From the NCBI GenBank assembly GCA_038380795.1, contig CM076267.1:11763501-11827500 (forward strand): a DNA stretch of 64,000 bases, in the 5' to 3' direction. The notes under the pieces were generated by a model, which was not told the DNA's origin, searched no databases, and was given only the letters and a program-made list of their open reading frames with translations. Position 1 is the stretch's first letter, and the number at the start of each line of letters is the position of its first letter. This stretch comes from Pyrocephalus nanus (lineage: Eukaryota > Chordata > Aves > Passeriformes > Tyrannidae). Below are positions 28,266-39,329 of this stretch, piece by piece. A program made the position numbers and the translations under genes.

Positions 28266-29915
28266 TTATTGGTGAGGCCTATTCTTATGCTAAAGGTAAA
28301 GAGCTATTGTGTCATTTAATTTGGTATGGAATGTGCAGTAGGGCTGGATGGGATGGGAGGGAGCAATCTGGCATCCCTTTCATGTCAGGTTAACAGTGGC
28401 ACACTGTCACATCCAGCACTCTGTTTGTCTTGTTTCAGGGTTCACAAGGCATCAGGTTTCTGGCTCTTGGAGCTCTCAGTGTGACCATGCTTTCCCTTCT
28501 GTGTGAAGAGGTTGCTGTATTTGAGACAGAAAGTAATACTAATGGGACACTTCAGTTCGGAATGGGTGTCTCAAAGGGAAGAAACTGCTTTTGCAGTTAC
28601 AGGAGCAGGAAGGCTTGCATCGCTTCCACCCAGTATGAATAAAAAGAGATGAGATGGCGTAGAATGGAGAGGTTTCAAACATGTGAAGGGCACATTTTTA
28701 GAACTATCGGTCCCTCTGGGTGCTGCATATTTCAGTTCAAGCTGGCATTTAATTTGTGGTTTAGAAATTTTCTCCAAGCCTGCCTTAAAATCTTTTGGAG
28801 ACAAAAGTAAATAAGTAAATCCCTCTTAGAAAGTGCTTGTGATGACCACAGGGGACAGCTTAAGAGACAGTCTTTTAAGAAGTCTCTTGCTCTGCAAATT
28901 ACAACTATTTCTGTGCTTCCTTCATAAAACCTGTTGATTTGAACAAGAATGAAACATTTAGAAAATTGTTCTTCCCTTTCTCCTCTGAGGTGAAATGTGA
29001 CTCGAATTCTGCTGGTTACATTTATTCTTCTTCAAAATTGCTTTTCAGTGTTGCTCTAAGTTTCTGCATTGTTGGGGCAAAAAAACCCCCTCTCCCCCCC
29101 GAAACATGACACAATCTCTTTTACTAAGCTATATTAAATTAAATTTCTGCATTTTTATAAAGATATGCTCAGCTATTAACTGCTTGCATAAATATACATT
29201 GTATCCTGTTCAGCAGGAAGCTACCAGGCTGTTCTTGTTAATAAGTGCCCAGTGAGAACAAACCTCTGAGAAAATAACAGAATTGCAAAACAAGGCATCA
29301 GTCTCCTAAAATCACAATCAAAATGGTTATTTAAACACTTGATTCAGCTTACCCTTTGTTGTGTTGAAAGTAGTGATGAGAATTGTGAAGGAGAGAAAAG
29401 TGTAGTAAAAGCATTGTGAAAGGTGAGTAGAGCCTGTCCAGGAGGTACATCTGGGGTGTCAGCTCTTTGTGTGCCCCGCGCTGAACCCTGAGTGGCTTCT
29501 TGGGTTACATTTATAGCTTCTGTTCCTCTGATTTATTTCAGTTTCTTAAGAGCTCCATCTAAGACAGTTAATCCAAGAGCTAATGATTTAGTTGAACATT
29601 TAATTAATACTTTTCTTGTATTAGTCCACAAGAATTTGCGGAAACCTCCAGCGTGAGGGATGTTTGTTTGTGTAGCTGCGGCACCAGAGCATTGATAGGA
29701 GCTATTTGCCTGACTTGTTTAAAAATGTGTTTCTAGAGCTGGATATAGAAGCCAAAATGTATGTGGTTTGTCCCTATAATTTTCCAATTGGTTTTCCACT
29801 TGTGCTGTCAGCTGCTCAGATGGCTTATTCTTTTCCCTTAACAAAATGCTGGCTCCTTCAAGCAATGCAGGATGCAGAATTCCTTCCTCTTCCCTTGAGG
29901 TGTTTGTGTTAGTTT

Positions 29916-30016
29916 TTTGTTGTTGTTATTATTTGGGTTTGGTTTGGTTTTTCTTTGGAGAGGGGGAGGGTGTGCAGTTTGTTTTGTTTTGTGGTTTGTT
30001 TTTTTTTTTTTTTTTA
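29916..30016. repeat. T/G-rich low-complexity tract
   Basis: A run of TTG, GGTTT and GTTTT units followed by a run of 16 or more T. This is simple sequence in the long intron. Confidence 0.75.
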
Positions 30017-33000
30017 AATCTGTAAAATGTCTCTCCAGTTGAACAGTTCTGGAGACTGGAGCACTTTGGCCACAGGAACAGACACAGGGTACTGCTTGAG
30101 CTGCCTTACCCGTGTCAGCCCACCCTTGTGTCCCAAGTTGGATCTTGAACCGGTGATTGGCAGGCTCTTCATCTTGATCTGCTGTGGCTGGCCTTCCTCG
30201 GGTGCCAGCTGCAGGAGTTCTTTCGTAGCACTGGGTTTTCAGCAGGACAGCAATAGCCAATAAAATCTTTCCAGACAGATTTTGTTGAACAGTTGTCCCA
30301 CCGTCAAGCAACTGTCACCTCTTTTATATCTGGAACATCAGGTGGGTAGGAATGACGATGAGTGGTTTTTGTATGGAATTGGGTTTTCCAGGCAGCTTGT
30401 TAGAAAAGCCACAAGTATCCAGCTGAGCTGCTGGGCTTGGTGCACGTGGTGTTTGCTCCAGAGCAGTTCTGCAGACATTGCAGTCTCTTGAGTGCCAAGG
30501 CAAGAAATCTACCCTTGCCCGTGTGCAGGTGTCTCGGAACCTGGATACCTGTGGATGGGTGGCTTGCCTGAGACTGCAAAACCTCTCTAGGTTCCTGACC
30601 ACATGCCAGGCACCCTTGTGGCCCAAGGGTGTGCCCTCATTTAGATGCATTGTGCTTCGCTGTGCTGTCATATAATTGAGAATCTGTTGGACACAACTAA
30701 AGAGGCGTCTGTTTTCAGTCTGAGGGAGGAAAACAGATGTTTTATTCTCTCGTGAGAGCTCAGTAGAGTGATGCATCAGCTGTTGCTCCAGATCTCAATG
30801 ATGACAGCCAAAAAGGCAAAGACACAGAGGTCAAAAGGAGTTGAGGAGAAGAACATTAAATAATTTTTGTTTCCTGTGTGTTAGGTGATGTGGGGTTTAG
30901 TTCTGAAGCATGTGGAAAGAATTAGCCTCTAAGTTAGCATTACCTTTTAAATGAGCAGGAGCAGAATCTTTTTCATTAATTTCTATTTCCTAGACAGACA
31001 GATTAAAGTCTTGGAAGAGACCTAATTGCCAAAAGTTAAAAGATATTAAAAAGCAATGCCTGAATAGATCAAGAACTGTGCTGCGTGTAAGAGAGATACA
31101 GTTGCAAGAATCTTGCATGAGTTGGAGCTGCTAAGCCAGAAGCTGTGCAAGGAGGTCTGCAGGGAGCTAGGCTTGGGCCAGTTGTATCACTTCAGTGGAA
31201 TGTCCCTGTCCCCCTGCAGGATCACACAGTGGCTCAAGCAGAGAGTGCATGGTGGCAGTGCCCAGCTTGCAAGTGGGCACTGGTACATCTGTTGATGGTG
31301 AGATCTGGTTCTATCTGCATAGGCACACTTAGGTTAGCACATCAGGGCTGGGACTGTGCCCTTCTGTGTTCTTGTGGCATGTTTTTTCTGGGATCCTGGT
31401 TGTAGCTGGAGTCACTGAGGGCAAACCTTTAGAAGTTTTCCCTTTAGGTTGTTTGACGTGAATTGAAAAACAGCAACTACCTGTACCTTGGAGGGACTAA
31501 GAGAGAATAGTAAAAGAGGAAACTGATGTAGCCAACAGCTTAAATCAGAAGCCTCAGTCTTAGCTCACCTGTCTTACTGAACAGTAAGTTGTGAGAAGCA
31601 TCTGCTATATAGGTTGTGCTAGATCTTATGGCTGCTGTAGATGCTGGGTTAGATCTAGCTCAGGTGCACCCCTCACTGGTATAGGAGAGACTGAGAAGTG
31701 GTTTAACTCATATCTTTAAAGATCATCCTCAGGGCTTTCTCCTGAATGGGTCAGAAAGAGTGTGAGTAGGATGCCTGGGGACTCTTCTCAAGGGTGTAGG
31801 ACTGTGTGGTACAAGCTGAGCAGTCTGTCTGTGCAGGGCTGAGAGGTGCTGTGAAAGCTTTAGGTCTTTAGATGTTTCTAGAGTTTTACAAAGGCTGTGG
31901 CTACTGAAAATGCTATTGCATTCTTGGCTGCATGTGTTCCTTTCTTCCCAAACAAGGCAAGAACAAAACCTCATTAACTGTGATCTAGCAAGAGATGCCA
32001 GCATCTAGTAACTACCTTGCTCAAGTCAGCTGCTGCCCACTCCTCACCGCAGTGGCTACTTGGCCTCCCAGATTGATCCCCAGCTTTTTTCACATTCCAG
32101 CAGCTGGTGGAACTCAGCTGTGTCTGCACCTCTTTGGTGCCCTCCTCCTGAAGCTGTCCATGCAGCCTGTCATCACAGGATTGCTGTTGCTTATAAAAGG
32201 GTCTATTGGACGGTGTAGTCTGGAAGTGCAGATGTTCGGAGGCTTGGGAACTAGTGATCAAGGGGAGTATCTGGATATTTGAGCATCCTCACAGTTCTTT
32301 CTAGTCTTTGTGAGTCCTAAGGGAGCAAAGAGGACTGTTGGTGATTTTCTACTAGGTTGTGTGCTTGCCTTGATTTTATCAGATGCTGTATACGCCCTCG
32401 GAAGCACTTCTATTTCAATATTAGAGCATGCTGAGTTTTTCTGTTCCTGTCGGTGTTAGAGATGGAGTTGGGGTCAGTGCTTCTGTGCTAGAAGCTTTGA
32501 GGTGCTCCAGCTAATAAGGTTCTGCCTAAAGGCAAATTACCAGTGTGATTTCTCACTTGCTCTGAGCACTGTAGCAGCCTTTTGCCTCTAATGGAGGGGA
32601 AAGCATTGTTATTGGGTGAACCAACCTGGTCTTTTAATAAGGCACATTTGTGCTGTGCTAGCAATTTATTAGTTGCCATAAGAAAGGCTTTCAGTTTTCC
32701 TTTGAAAAACAAAGCAGGGCAATGCAATTTCTTTCTCTGACATATTCTTGTAGCTTTTCTGTAAGAGCACTCATTGTATTTTGCTTCATTATGCCTTGAA
32801 CTCCTGAGCTGCAGCTGGTCACCAAAGCTACAAGGATGTGGTCGTCCTGATCCTAAGCTGATGCTGGGGCATGATCTCATCAGTGCTCACAGAGATACAT
32901 TCATTTTTCCTTACTGGCTGAGGACCTGGCTGTAAGTGCTCAGCTGGAGGCAATGGAAATGTTTGGAATAGTGGCAATGTTTGTGACTAAGATATATAAC

Positions 33001-36000
33001 TGCTTCGTGGTGAGGAACCAAAGGCAATAGCAGTTGGTAGTGCAGGTGTTTCATTTTGATGTTGTTTCATATGAAGACACGAAGCACTGAGTGCTGCAGT
33101 GCAGGTATCCATACCTGTCAGGTGCTGCATGAACTGGACCACCTTCCTGAAACAATGCTCCTGGTTTTCAGCAGTGTTTGGGGTAATTGAGACACTCTGC
33201 TTTCAACTGCAAAGCCTCCTGTTGTGTTACCATGAGTGCTGCTTCCCTGGAGATGGAGCACAACTGGAGTTTATGTCAGTGGTGATTTACCTGCTGTGCT
33301 GTCTGGTGTTTCGACCTTGCTCGAGGTAGAAAAGCCACCTGTGCTCCACAGCAGTGACTCTGCAACTTGTGATTCCCTCTGTGTCCTTTGGACAGAGCCC
33401 AGTGGCCGCTCTTCTTCTCATCACGTGCAACCGTTCAAGGACCAGTTCAAAATCTTTGCAAAAGAGAGTGAATTAGTTATTCTTTGGAACTCATCCCTTT
33501 GGTTCCCCTGGGCAGAGGAAGGGCAGGGAGTGGTGTGGCTGGGAGCTGACTCGCTCCAGCTCTTTCACTTCGGATATATTTGTCAGCTCTCCTGCAAGTG
33601 GATGGCCACATTTCAGAGTGTTCATGTTCTTTTAAGCATCACTTTCTTTGTTTTTGTGGAGTTTTTGTAGTGATAACTTCTTGCTCTGTGGTACATTTCC
33701 TTAAGTTGCTTTTAATTATTCGTGTTATACCAGATCTGTAGCTCTGAGATCAAGAGACAACTGAGGGTTTTTTTGTTGGCTTTTTTTACTGGATCCAGAA
33801 AGTAGTTCTTGGAATTTTTTGCTTTTGCACAGGAAATGTACCCTTGTGTCCTAACAGTAGCAGTAAAAATACATCTATGTATTGATCATTTCTGACAACT
33901 TTTAAACCTTTAAATTACTTTAGTTCTTCTGGGATTTATTTCACTCTAGATCTAGGCAATATTTACTAAGTTGCTCATCTGTTACCAGGTTTGTAAATGA
34001 AAGAGAACTTTTAATAACCAGGTTTTTGCTTGGTGGTTTCATTGGGTGTTTTAGTTCACCTGCTTCCATCAGTCCAGTAGTGAACCCTGGCAGCCTGTCA
34101 CTTGTCACATGGGCTTCACTCTCCTTGATCACTGTCCCACAGTGCTGCTCCACTGTAGGCTCTGTGAGTTGACATCAAGTAAACTGGTCCCCAGAATTTT
34201 GGTGTGAGCAGTGAACCTTCATTCACAGATTTCATGATATTTTTTACAAGCAGTAGTTAAGAAGTGCTCAGTTGTGCCCTGAGCTGTTTCGTTGGAGCAG
34301 CAGGGGGTTAATGAGGTGGGCTGATTGCAGTTCTCCCTCTCTCCAGTCCCAGAGGACCTGTGGGAAGTTGTGTTGCTCCTTGTGTTTTAAAGTGAGGCGT
34401 TTGCTGGAAGCTCAGATGGATGGGACTGTAGTGTGGGGACTGCTAGGACCGTGAGGAAAGGTGATTCAGTTGGCCTGCAAGGGTCAGAGGAGCTCAGAGT
34501 TGTGTTGGTATGGAGGCCTAGGGAAAATAATCTTGCAAGATGATGTTGGACAGAGCCTAGGACTGAGGGGAGACCACAAGTAGTGGAGCTCTGGGAACCT
34601 GTCTGTGTGGAGAAGCACAGGGCAGTCAGTGCCTTCTGGATTTTCCTCTGAGGTAGTGCCACAGCACAGACAGCATGAGCAACCTGGGATTCAGTGCCTT
34701 TAGGGGAGGGCTGTTGTCATGGGCTGTCCGCAGAAGGAGACAGACATCTCTGGGTGTATTGCCAAGAGAAGAGGAAAGGTCTTCAAGCATGACATAGGAG
34801 AGACTGGGAAAAGGGATATAGAGATGGAAACTGTTGTGTGGTTTAAATCCCGTCAGGCCTGCTCAGTGTGCTGCTACTTTGATATTCATGCCGTGATGCT
34901 AGGAGCCCCTGAGTGCTGATACTCTCCAGTGTGCAGGATATGGTGTCCCTGCTAAGGGAGGACAGAGTGCCAGGGATGTTTCTCACCCACCGTGACTGTT
35001 CTCAGCCATAACAAGTCTTTGTTTGGTCTGGTATTGCTTAATGTAACTCCTTGTTTTGGGCAGAATAACTGATCACCTGTACAGTGGGGCAGAAAAAAAC
35101 CCTCTGAATGGTTTCTGTAGCTCTTTTTTCCGTTCTTCTAAATCCATAATGGATTTCTGGCCTCTCATCAGTATCTTAAACACAAAAGAAAAAAGTCACT
35201 TTAAGATTGTTCTGTTTGGTAAAGAAAAACTCACATGTTAATTAGTTAAATTTTCTAAACTTCACAGATTTAGAAATTGGTGGTAGATAAGAAATAAATG
35301 TGTCATTTTTCTTCCAGGTAGCTACTCCAAGAGACTGTGATCCATGTTCAGTGTAAAAACTTACATATTCAAACCAAGCAGACACTTCCTTGAGGCATTG
35401 CTGTATTGAATGGCAAATCAATGGCCCGGCACCCAAAATTGTGTGGGGATTTTGAAGGTGGTGTCTGTGATAGAATGGATGGTGTCTCATGGATCTAGAG
35501 AAAGAACCCAGGAATAACTATTTCAAGTCTTCCCCTGTTCAGCTCTTAGACCTCAGCCTGTAGTCATCCTAGTAAAACCAGTTGTGCTGCTGTTACTGCA
35601 TCCTTTGCTGGTGATGGTTTTGCAAATTGTGTTGTATAGAACAACTCATGATCGGTTCTGTGCTAGGATTGTTGGGCTGGGTAGATGTACTGATGCTGCC
35701 AGTGCAGATGTGATCCCTGCCTTAGAACATGAAGTGTTAACTGCTGGAATGGTAGAAGGAGATGGACTCTTTCAGAGTGGATGTGGTTGTGGTCGAGTGC
35801 AGGTGGAATACAGCAGTCAGCATTTCATAAGTTAACTCCATGTTTCTCTGTCTGCCAGGAGTTTTGTTACTGCTGTGCTGACCCAAAATATGTACCTGAC
35901 TTCAAAACTAAATTTGCTAATGTCATCTAACTTTAGTGCTTGCTTGGTCTTTGGTGCCCAGTTCAGTTGGGGTGGATGTTTCATGTCACGAGGAATTAGA

Positions 36001-36778
36001 ACAGCCCTGTCTGACTGTTTATTGCTGGTCAGACAGGCAGTGATGTGGGGCATCGGTGCTTGCCTCAGGTTTCCCAGTGTAGTCTGAAGTGTTCTCCTGT
36101 TTTCAAAAATATATTAGATTTGCGTACTTAAATTATGCCAGTGCATCTCCATGTCTTTGTTTATGACTCCAAAAGACAAACTAAGCAAGTGTTCAAAAAA
36201 ACCTGGTTGAATTCTCTTACAAATCTTTTTTTTCATGGTGGGACTTAGAAGTCTTTATTTCCATCTCCCTTCCCTCTTCCAAGAAAAACCTCCCTGGCAG
36301 AGACTTCAAAGTGAAATAGCCAAGCTGTGTCACCAGTGGTGGAGATGAGCATGTTGAAACAGCATGAAGCAAGCTGGTGACACAGCTTGGGTAGGAGCTC
36401 TCTCCATCATTTCCATTTGGTTCCCAAGCTGCCGGGTGTGGAAGGTCCAGCAGGAGGCCAGCAGAGTGAAACCACTCAGTGGGGATGTGCTGCTCAGGCC
36501 ATTGCTGCTTCCCTGCAAGAGGCCTGGGATAAAGGTTTGTGCAGCAGCCATCGCATCTCTGCTGCATGTGGCATGATGCAGAGTGGAGGAAAGGGTTTGG
36601 CTCTCCCCACCACAGTTTGTGCAGGCTGTGATTCACTCTGGTCACTTTGTGCTGGATCAGCTGCTGCTGGATTGTGCAGCTTTCTTACCCTTTTATGGGA
36701 GCATATTTAGGTGTATAATACCCAGGTATTAAAGGACAGATGCTTTGAGTTCTTCGAAATAACTTTTTGTTGACCTCT

Positions 36779-36798
36779 TAAAAAAAAAAAAAAAAAAA
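36779..36798. repeat. Poly(A) run
   Basis: About 18 consecutive A residues. No element body recognisable as a retroposon lies immediately upstream. Confidence 0.8.
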
Positions 36799-38760
36799 GT
36801 ATTGTCTGTATTGGGAAAGGCTGTGTGGCATCCTGGGAACTAATGTTTTACTGACCTGGTATAGTCGGAGGCAGGAGAAGGGCTTGCTGACAGCACCTGG
36901 CACCTGCAGGAAGTGCTCCAAGACATGACTAAGCAGCAGCAGATGCCAATGGAGCTGAGTTCTGGGTGGCATATCTTGCCACCCAGACTATTACTGGACT
37001 ATACTGGGGAACCTCAGGAGTCAAATAAGCAGAGCCTCAGATGGAGCACACAATACTGTGTGTTTCTGATTCTGAGACTGCTTTTTTGGGGGCCTGTATA
37101 TAAAGTAGGGGCTAAAAGACCCGTGCTGATGTAAAGGCCTGGAATAGCTCTGTAGTTATCAGCCCTGCAGCATTATCTGGGATTTCAGAAGGAGAGCTGC
37201 CCTTCCTGTGCCTTGATGTGGAACTGTGCTGGCCAGCTGGCTTCCCTGGAGAGAGGCCCTGCTGCGGGATCAGGGAATGGGGTGGCTGCTGACAGGGCCC
37301 ATCCCTGCTCCGGCCCTGAGAATCTCCCCTCTCCCGAGGTTCCTCCTGGTTGTTGGTGTGTTAGTTCAGGCAGAGCTCAGTAACTGCTTCAGTGGTGAAC
37401 AGGTGGGCTCTTCAGTCAGTCCAATGCAACAAGGGCTGGAATTCAATTCATTATTGTTTGCCAGCCATGCCCTGGCTTGTCTGTTATCTGTCTGTAGTGG
37501 ATCCGCTGGCTCTCTCAGTCCATACATGATTTCAACTTTTTACCTCTGACCTTCAGCAGTTTGAGGCAGGTGGCACATTAGGGTTGATAAATGAGTCCAG
37601 CATGGTCGGGAATAACATCTGCTCACCCCAGTGTCTGTTTCCTCAATAGCTGTCCAAGTGCCACTGTAATCATTGTGCTCAATAAATCCCCATTTTTATA
37701 AGCACAACAGCAGAAAGTCTTGGGAAGTGTAGCTTGTCCTCCCGGCCTCATCCTGGGGGTGAACTGCAGGGTATGTTTGCACTGTGCATGTGTTTCGTTT
37801 CATGTTTGAGCGATGAGTTCCCCTCACTCTTTCTGGCTTGCAGGCAGTTTGAAGAAGAGATGGATCTCTTCCTCTCCCGGGATCGAATTTACCCCTGGGG
37901 CACATCTCTGTAATTGCAGGCAGCACACTTATCTCTGTGCAGGATGCTGGTGTGATGGGACTCTGATCAGACAGCTGTGAATGGTGACTGGCACTCAGAA
38001 TCCCATTGATTTTCCCTAAAAGCATTGCTCTGCTAATGAAGATCCACTCTCTTGCTGGGGCTCTGCTGCCCGACCCCAGCCGGGAGGCTCCGGGTGAGCT
38101 GGCAGACAAGCGGGCAGCGATGGGGCTTAGGGCAGCTGGCTGAGCATTTGTCAATGGTAGATTAAATCCAGTGTGCAAGATGAATGTGAAAATGAAACAC
38201 GGCTTAACAGAAGCACGAGGAAAATTCTCCTTTGGCGTACAAATAGATTCTAGATCTTGTCGGCATGCTGCAAATGATGTTGAATTAAAAAAAAATGACA
38301 CGGTTGAAGGATCTGTTACTCTGAGTGGGAAAACTGCAGGTGTTTGGAGAACGTGTGTTGGGAGAAGTTAGGATCCAGGCTTGTATTTAGGAAATTTTTC
38401 TTGGGAGACTGGACGTGGAGTTGCAGGCTGTTTCCTGTACACACCATGCATGGCTCCCTGGTCGCTCCGGAGCTGAATCCAAGGGACAGACAGAGGGGTT
38501 GTTGTGGACCGCCCGCTGGCGTGCAGAGCAGCCGTGGCGATTCCAGCAGGAGTCAGAGGGCGTGGAGCGTAGGGGTTTAGTGTGGACAGCGAGGGTATCC
38601 CGGACGCGGCTTTCTCAGGGACATTGGTTGTTGATGGGAGGGGGGCAGGGAGAGGGGTGCCGGCCTCGACGGGCTGTGCCACATCGCAGCAGCTCAAGTA
38701 CACGCCGCTGTTTCGGGTGCCCGCTCGGGCTCGGTAAGGCTCTCCCAGTCACGGGACGGG

Positions 38761-38772
38761 TGTCTTTGGGAC
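38761..38772 (-). promoter_or_regulatory. Candidate snRNA 3' box
   Basis: The minus strand reads GTCCCAAAGACA, a fair match to the Pol II snRNA 3' box consensus (GTTTN0-3AAARNNAGA) that directs Integrator-dependent 3' processing. It lies about 25 bases after the Sm-proximal end, or about 11 bases after the small hairpin at 38783-38798. Confidence 0.35.
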
Positions 38773-38796
38773 GCGCCGGGCACTCGCCACGGAGCG

Positions 38797-38915
38797 AGGT
38801 TCCAAAAATTGCGCCGCGCACGGAGCGGGCGCCGCTGTGTTGCTTTAGGCGTTAGCAGGGCTGCCCTCGCCACACGCTCATTGAGCAGCCGCGCTACCCC
38901 CAGATAAGGACGGTT
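38797..38915 (-). ncRNA. RNU4ATAC: U4atac snRNA (minor spliceosome)
   Basis: U4atac pairs with U6atac in the U4atac/U6atac.U5 tri-snRNP that splices U12-type introns. Reading down from 38915, the RNA begins AACCGTCCTTATCT, the stem II strand for U6atac. A 5' stem-loop follows (38859-38890) with the CAATGAG and CGAGG kink-turn strands that bind the 15.5K protein. Next come the stem I strand GCTAACGCC (38848-38856), a 3' stem-loop (38811-38832) and the Sm site AATTTTTGG (38802-38810). Aligned by eye with human U4atac from memory, nt 1-61 match without gaps at 47 positions. Human disease positions 30, 50, 51, 53, 55 and the equivalent of 111 are unchanged. Total length is about 10 bases shorter, all lost in the spacer and 3' stem-loop. 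Paired changes and intact promoter elements argue against a pseudogene. The exact 3' end (38797 given) is uncertain. Confidence 0.93.
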
Positions 38916-38960
38916 GAGCGGCCGCAGCGGGCGCGCCGCCCGTAGGGGAGGGCGAACTGC

Positions 38961-38977
38961 GGCCGAGGTCGCGGCGA
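38961..38977 (-). promoter_or_regulatory. Candidate PSE of the U4atac gene
   Basis: The minus strand reads TCGCCGCGACCTCGGCC at -62 to -46 relative to the RNA 5' end. That is where the SNAPc-binding proximal sequence element of Pol II snRNA genes sits. It keeps the TC-CC-N-GAC skeleton of vertebrate PSEs but is very GC-rich, so the call rests mainly on position. No TATA box is seen at about -25, as expected for a Pol II rather than a Pol III snRNA gene. Confidence 0.4.
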
Positions 38978-39112
38978 GGGGCGGCGCGCCCCCGGCCCGC
39001 TCGCTCCCGCCGGCCGGCTCGGGGACGCGCTCCGCTCGGGGCCGCGCGGGGAGCGGCGGCTTGGGGCGGCCCCGCGCCCGGTTTGAGCCCATTTGTGGGC
39101 GGCGGTGGCGCT

Positions 39113-39130
39113 TACCCAGAGTGCTCCGCG
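39113..39130. promoter_or_regulatory. ZNF143/STAF (SPH) site in the U4atac distal element
   Basis: The plus strand reads TACCCAGAGTGCTCCGCG. This follows the ZNF143/STAF consensus YWCCCAnnATGCnnYRCG with one core change (A to G). It lies about 200-215 bases upstream of the U4atac 5' end. ZNF143 sites paired with octamers are the standard activators of vertebrate snRNA genes. Confidence 0.65.
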
Positions 39131-39144
39131 CCAGCCGGGCGTTT

Positions 39145-39152
39145 ATTTGCAT
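39145..39152 (-). promoter_or_regulatory. Octamer (ATGCAAAT) of the U4atac distal sequence element
   Basis: A perfect ATGCAAAT octamer on the minus strand, the binding site for OCT1 (POU2F1). It lies at -230 to -237 from the RNA start, close to the usual -220 position of snRNA distal elements. A GC box (39154-39163) and the ZNF143 site flank it. Its AT-rich sequence stands out inside the CpG island. Confidence 0.75.
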
Positions 39153-39190
39153 AGGGGCGGGGCAGCCGCGCGGGCGGCTGCGGGGACGGG

Positions 39191-39209
39191 GCGCGCCCCC
39201 TGCTGGGCA
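39191..39209 (-). promoter_or_regulatory. CTCF-like motif
   Basis: The minus strand reads TGCCCAGCAGGGGGCGCGC, matching the CTCF core CCAGCAGGGGGCGC without a mismatch. It lies just upstream of the snRNA distal element. It could mark an insulator between the antisense snRNA unit and CLASP1 transcription. Binding is not shown by sequence alone. Confidence 0.55.
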
Positions 39210-39329
39210 CCCGCGGCGGTGGCCGGTCCGGGCCCGGTGTGCGTGTGGATGATGGAGATGGCTGTGCGGGGCGGGTGTGCCCCTGCTCCCCGGGCATGTA
39301 CACGGCCAGGGATGTGCAGCGAGTGTGGA

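Larger units (their letters stand above)
38470..39310. promoter_or_regulatory. Intronic CpG island containing the U4atac transcription unit
   Basis: Base composition changes sharply from AT-rich intron to strongly GC-rich sequence with very frequent CpG, densest at 38750-39250. It holds GC boxes (for example GGGGCGGGGC at 39154-39163) and GCGGCCGC at 38919. The U4atac gene body, its proximal and distal elements and a CTCF-like motif are all inside it. Undepleted CpG implies germline hypomethylation, that is, an active promoter region. It might also drive a plus-strand transcript, possibly an alternative CLASP1 start, but no first exon with a clear donor could be picked. Confidence 0.85.

Noticed and set aside
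36446..36463. CCAGCAGGAGGCCAGC as a second CTCF site
   Set aside because: It differs from the CTCF core at several informative positions and lies in ordinary intron sequence.
37696..38301. 201-codon minus-strand frame beside the CpG island
   Set aside because: No domain or homologue is recognised and there is no sign of codon constraint. The lower stop-codon density near the island explains it. It was considered as a possible exon of a divergent transcript but has no supporting splice pattern.
38171..38371. Plus-strand frame with protein-like text (GKFSFGVQIDSR..GSVTLSGKTAG)
   Set aside because: It looked like a fragment of a beta-rich protein, but no family could be matched and there are no flanking exon signals. 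It could be worth one blastx search, nothing more.
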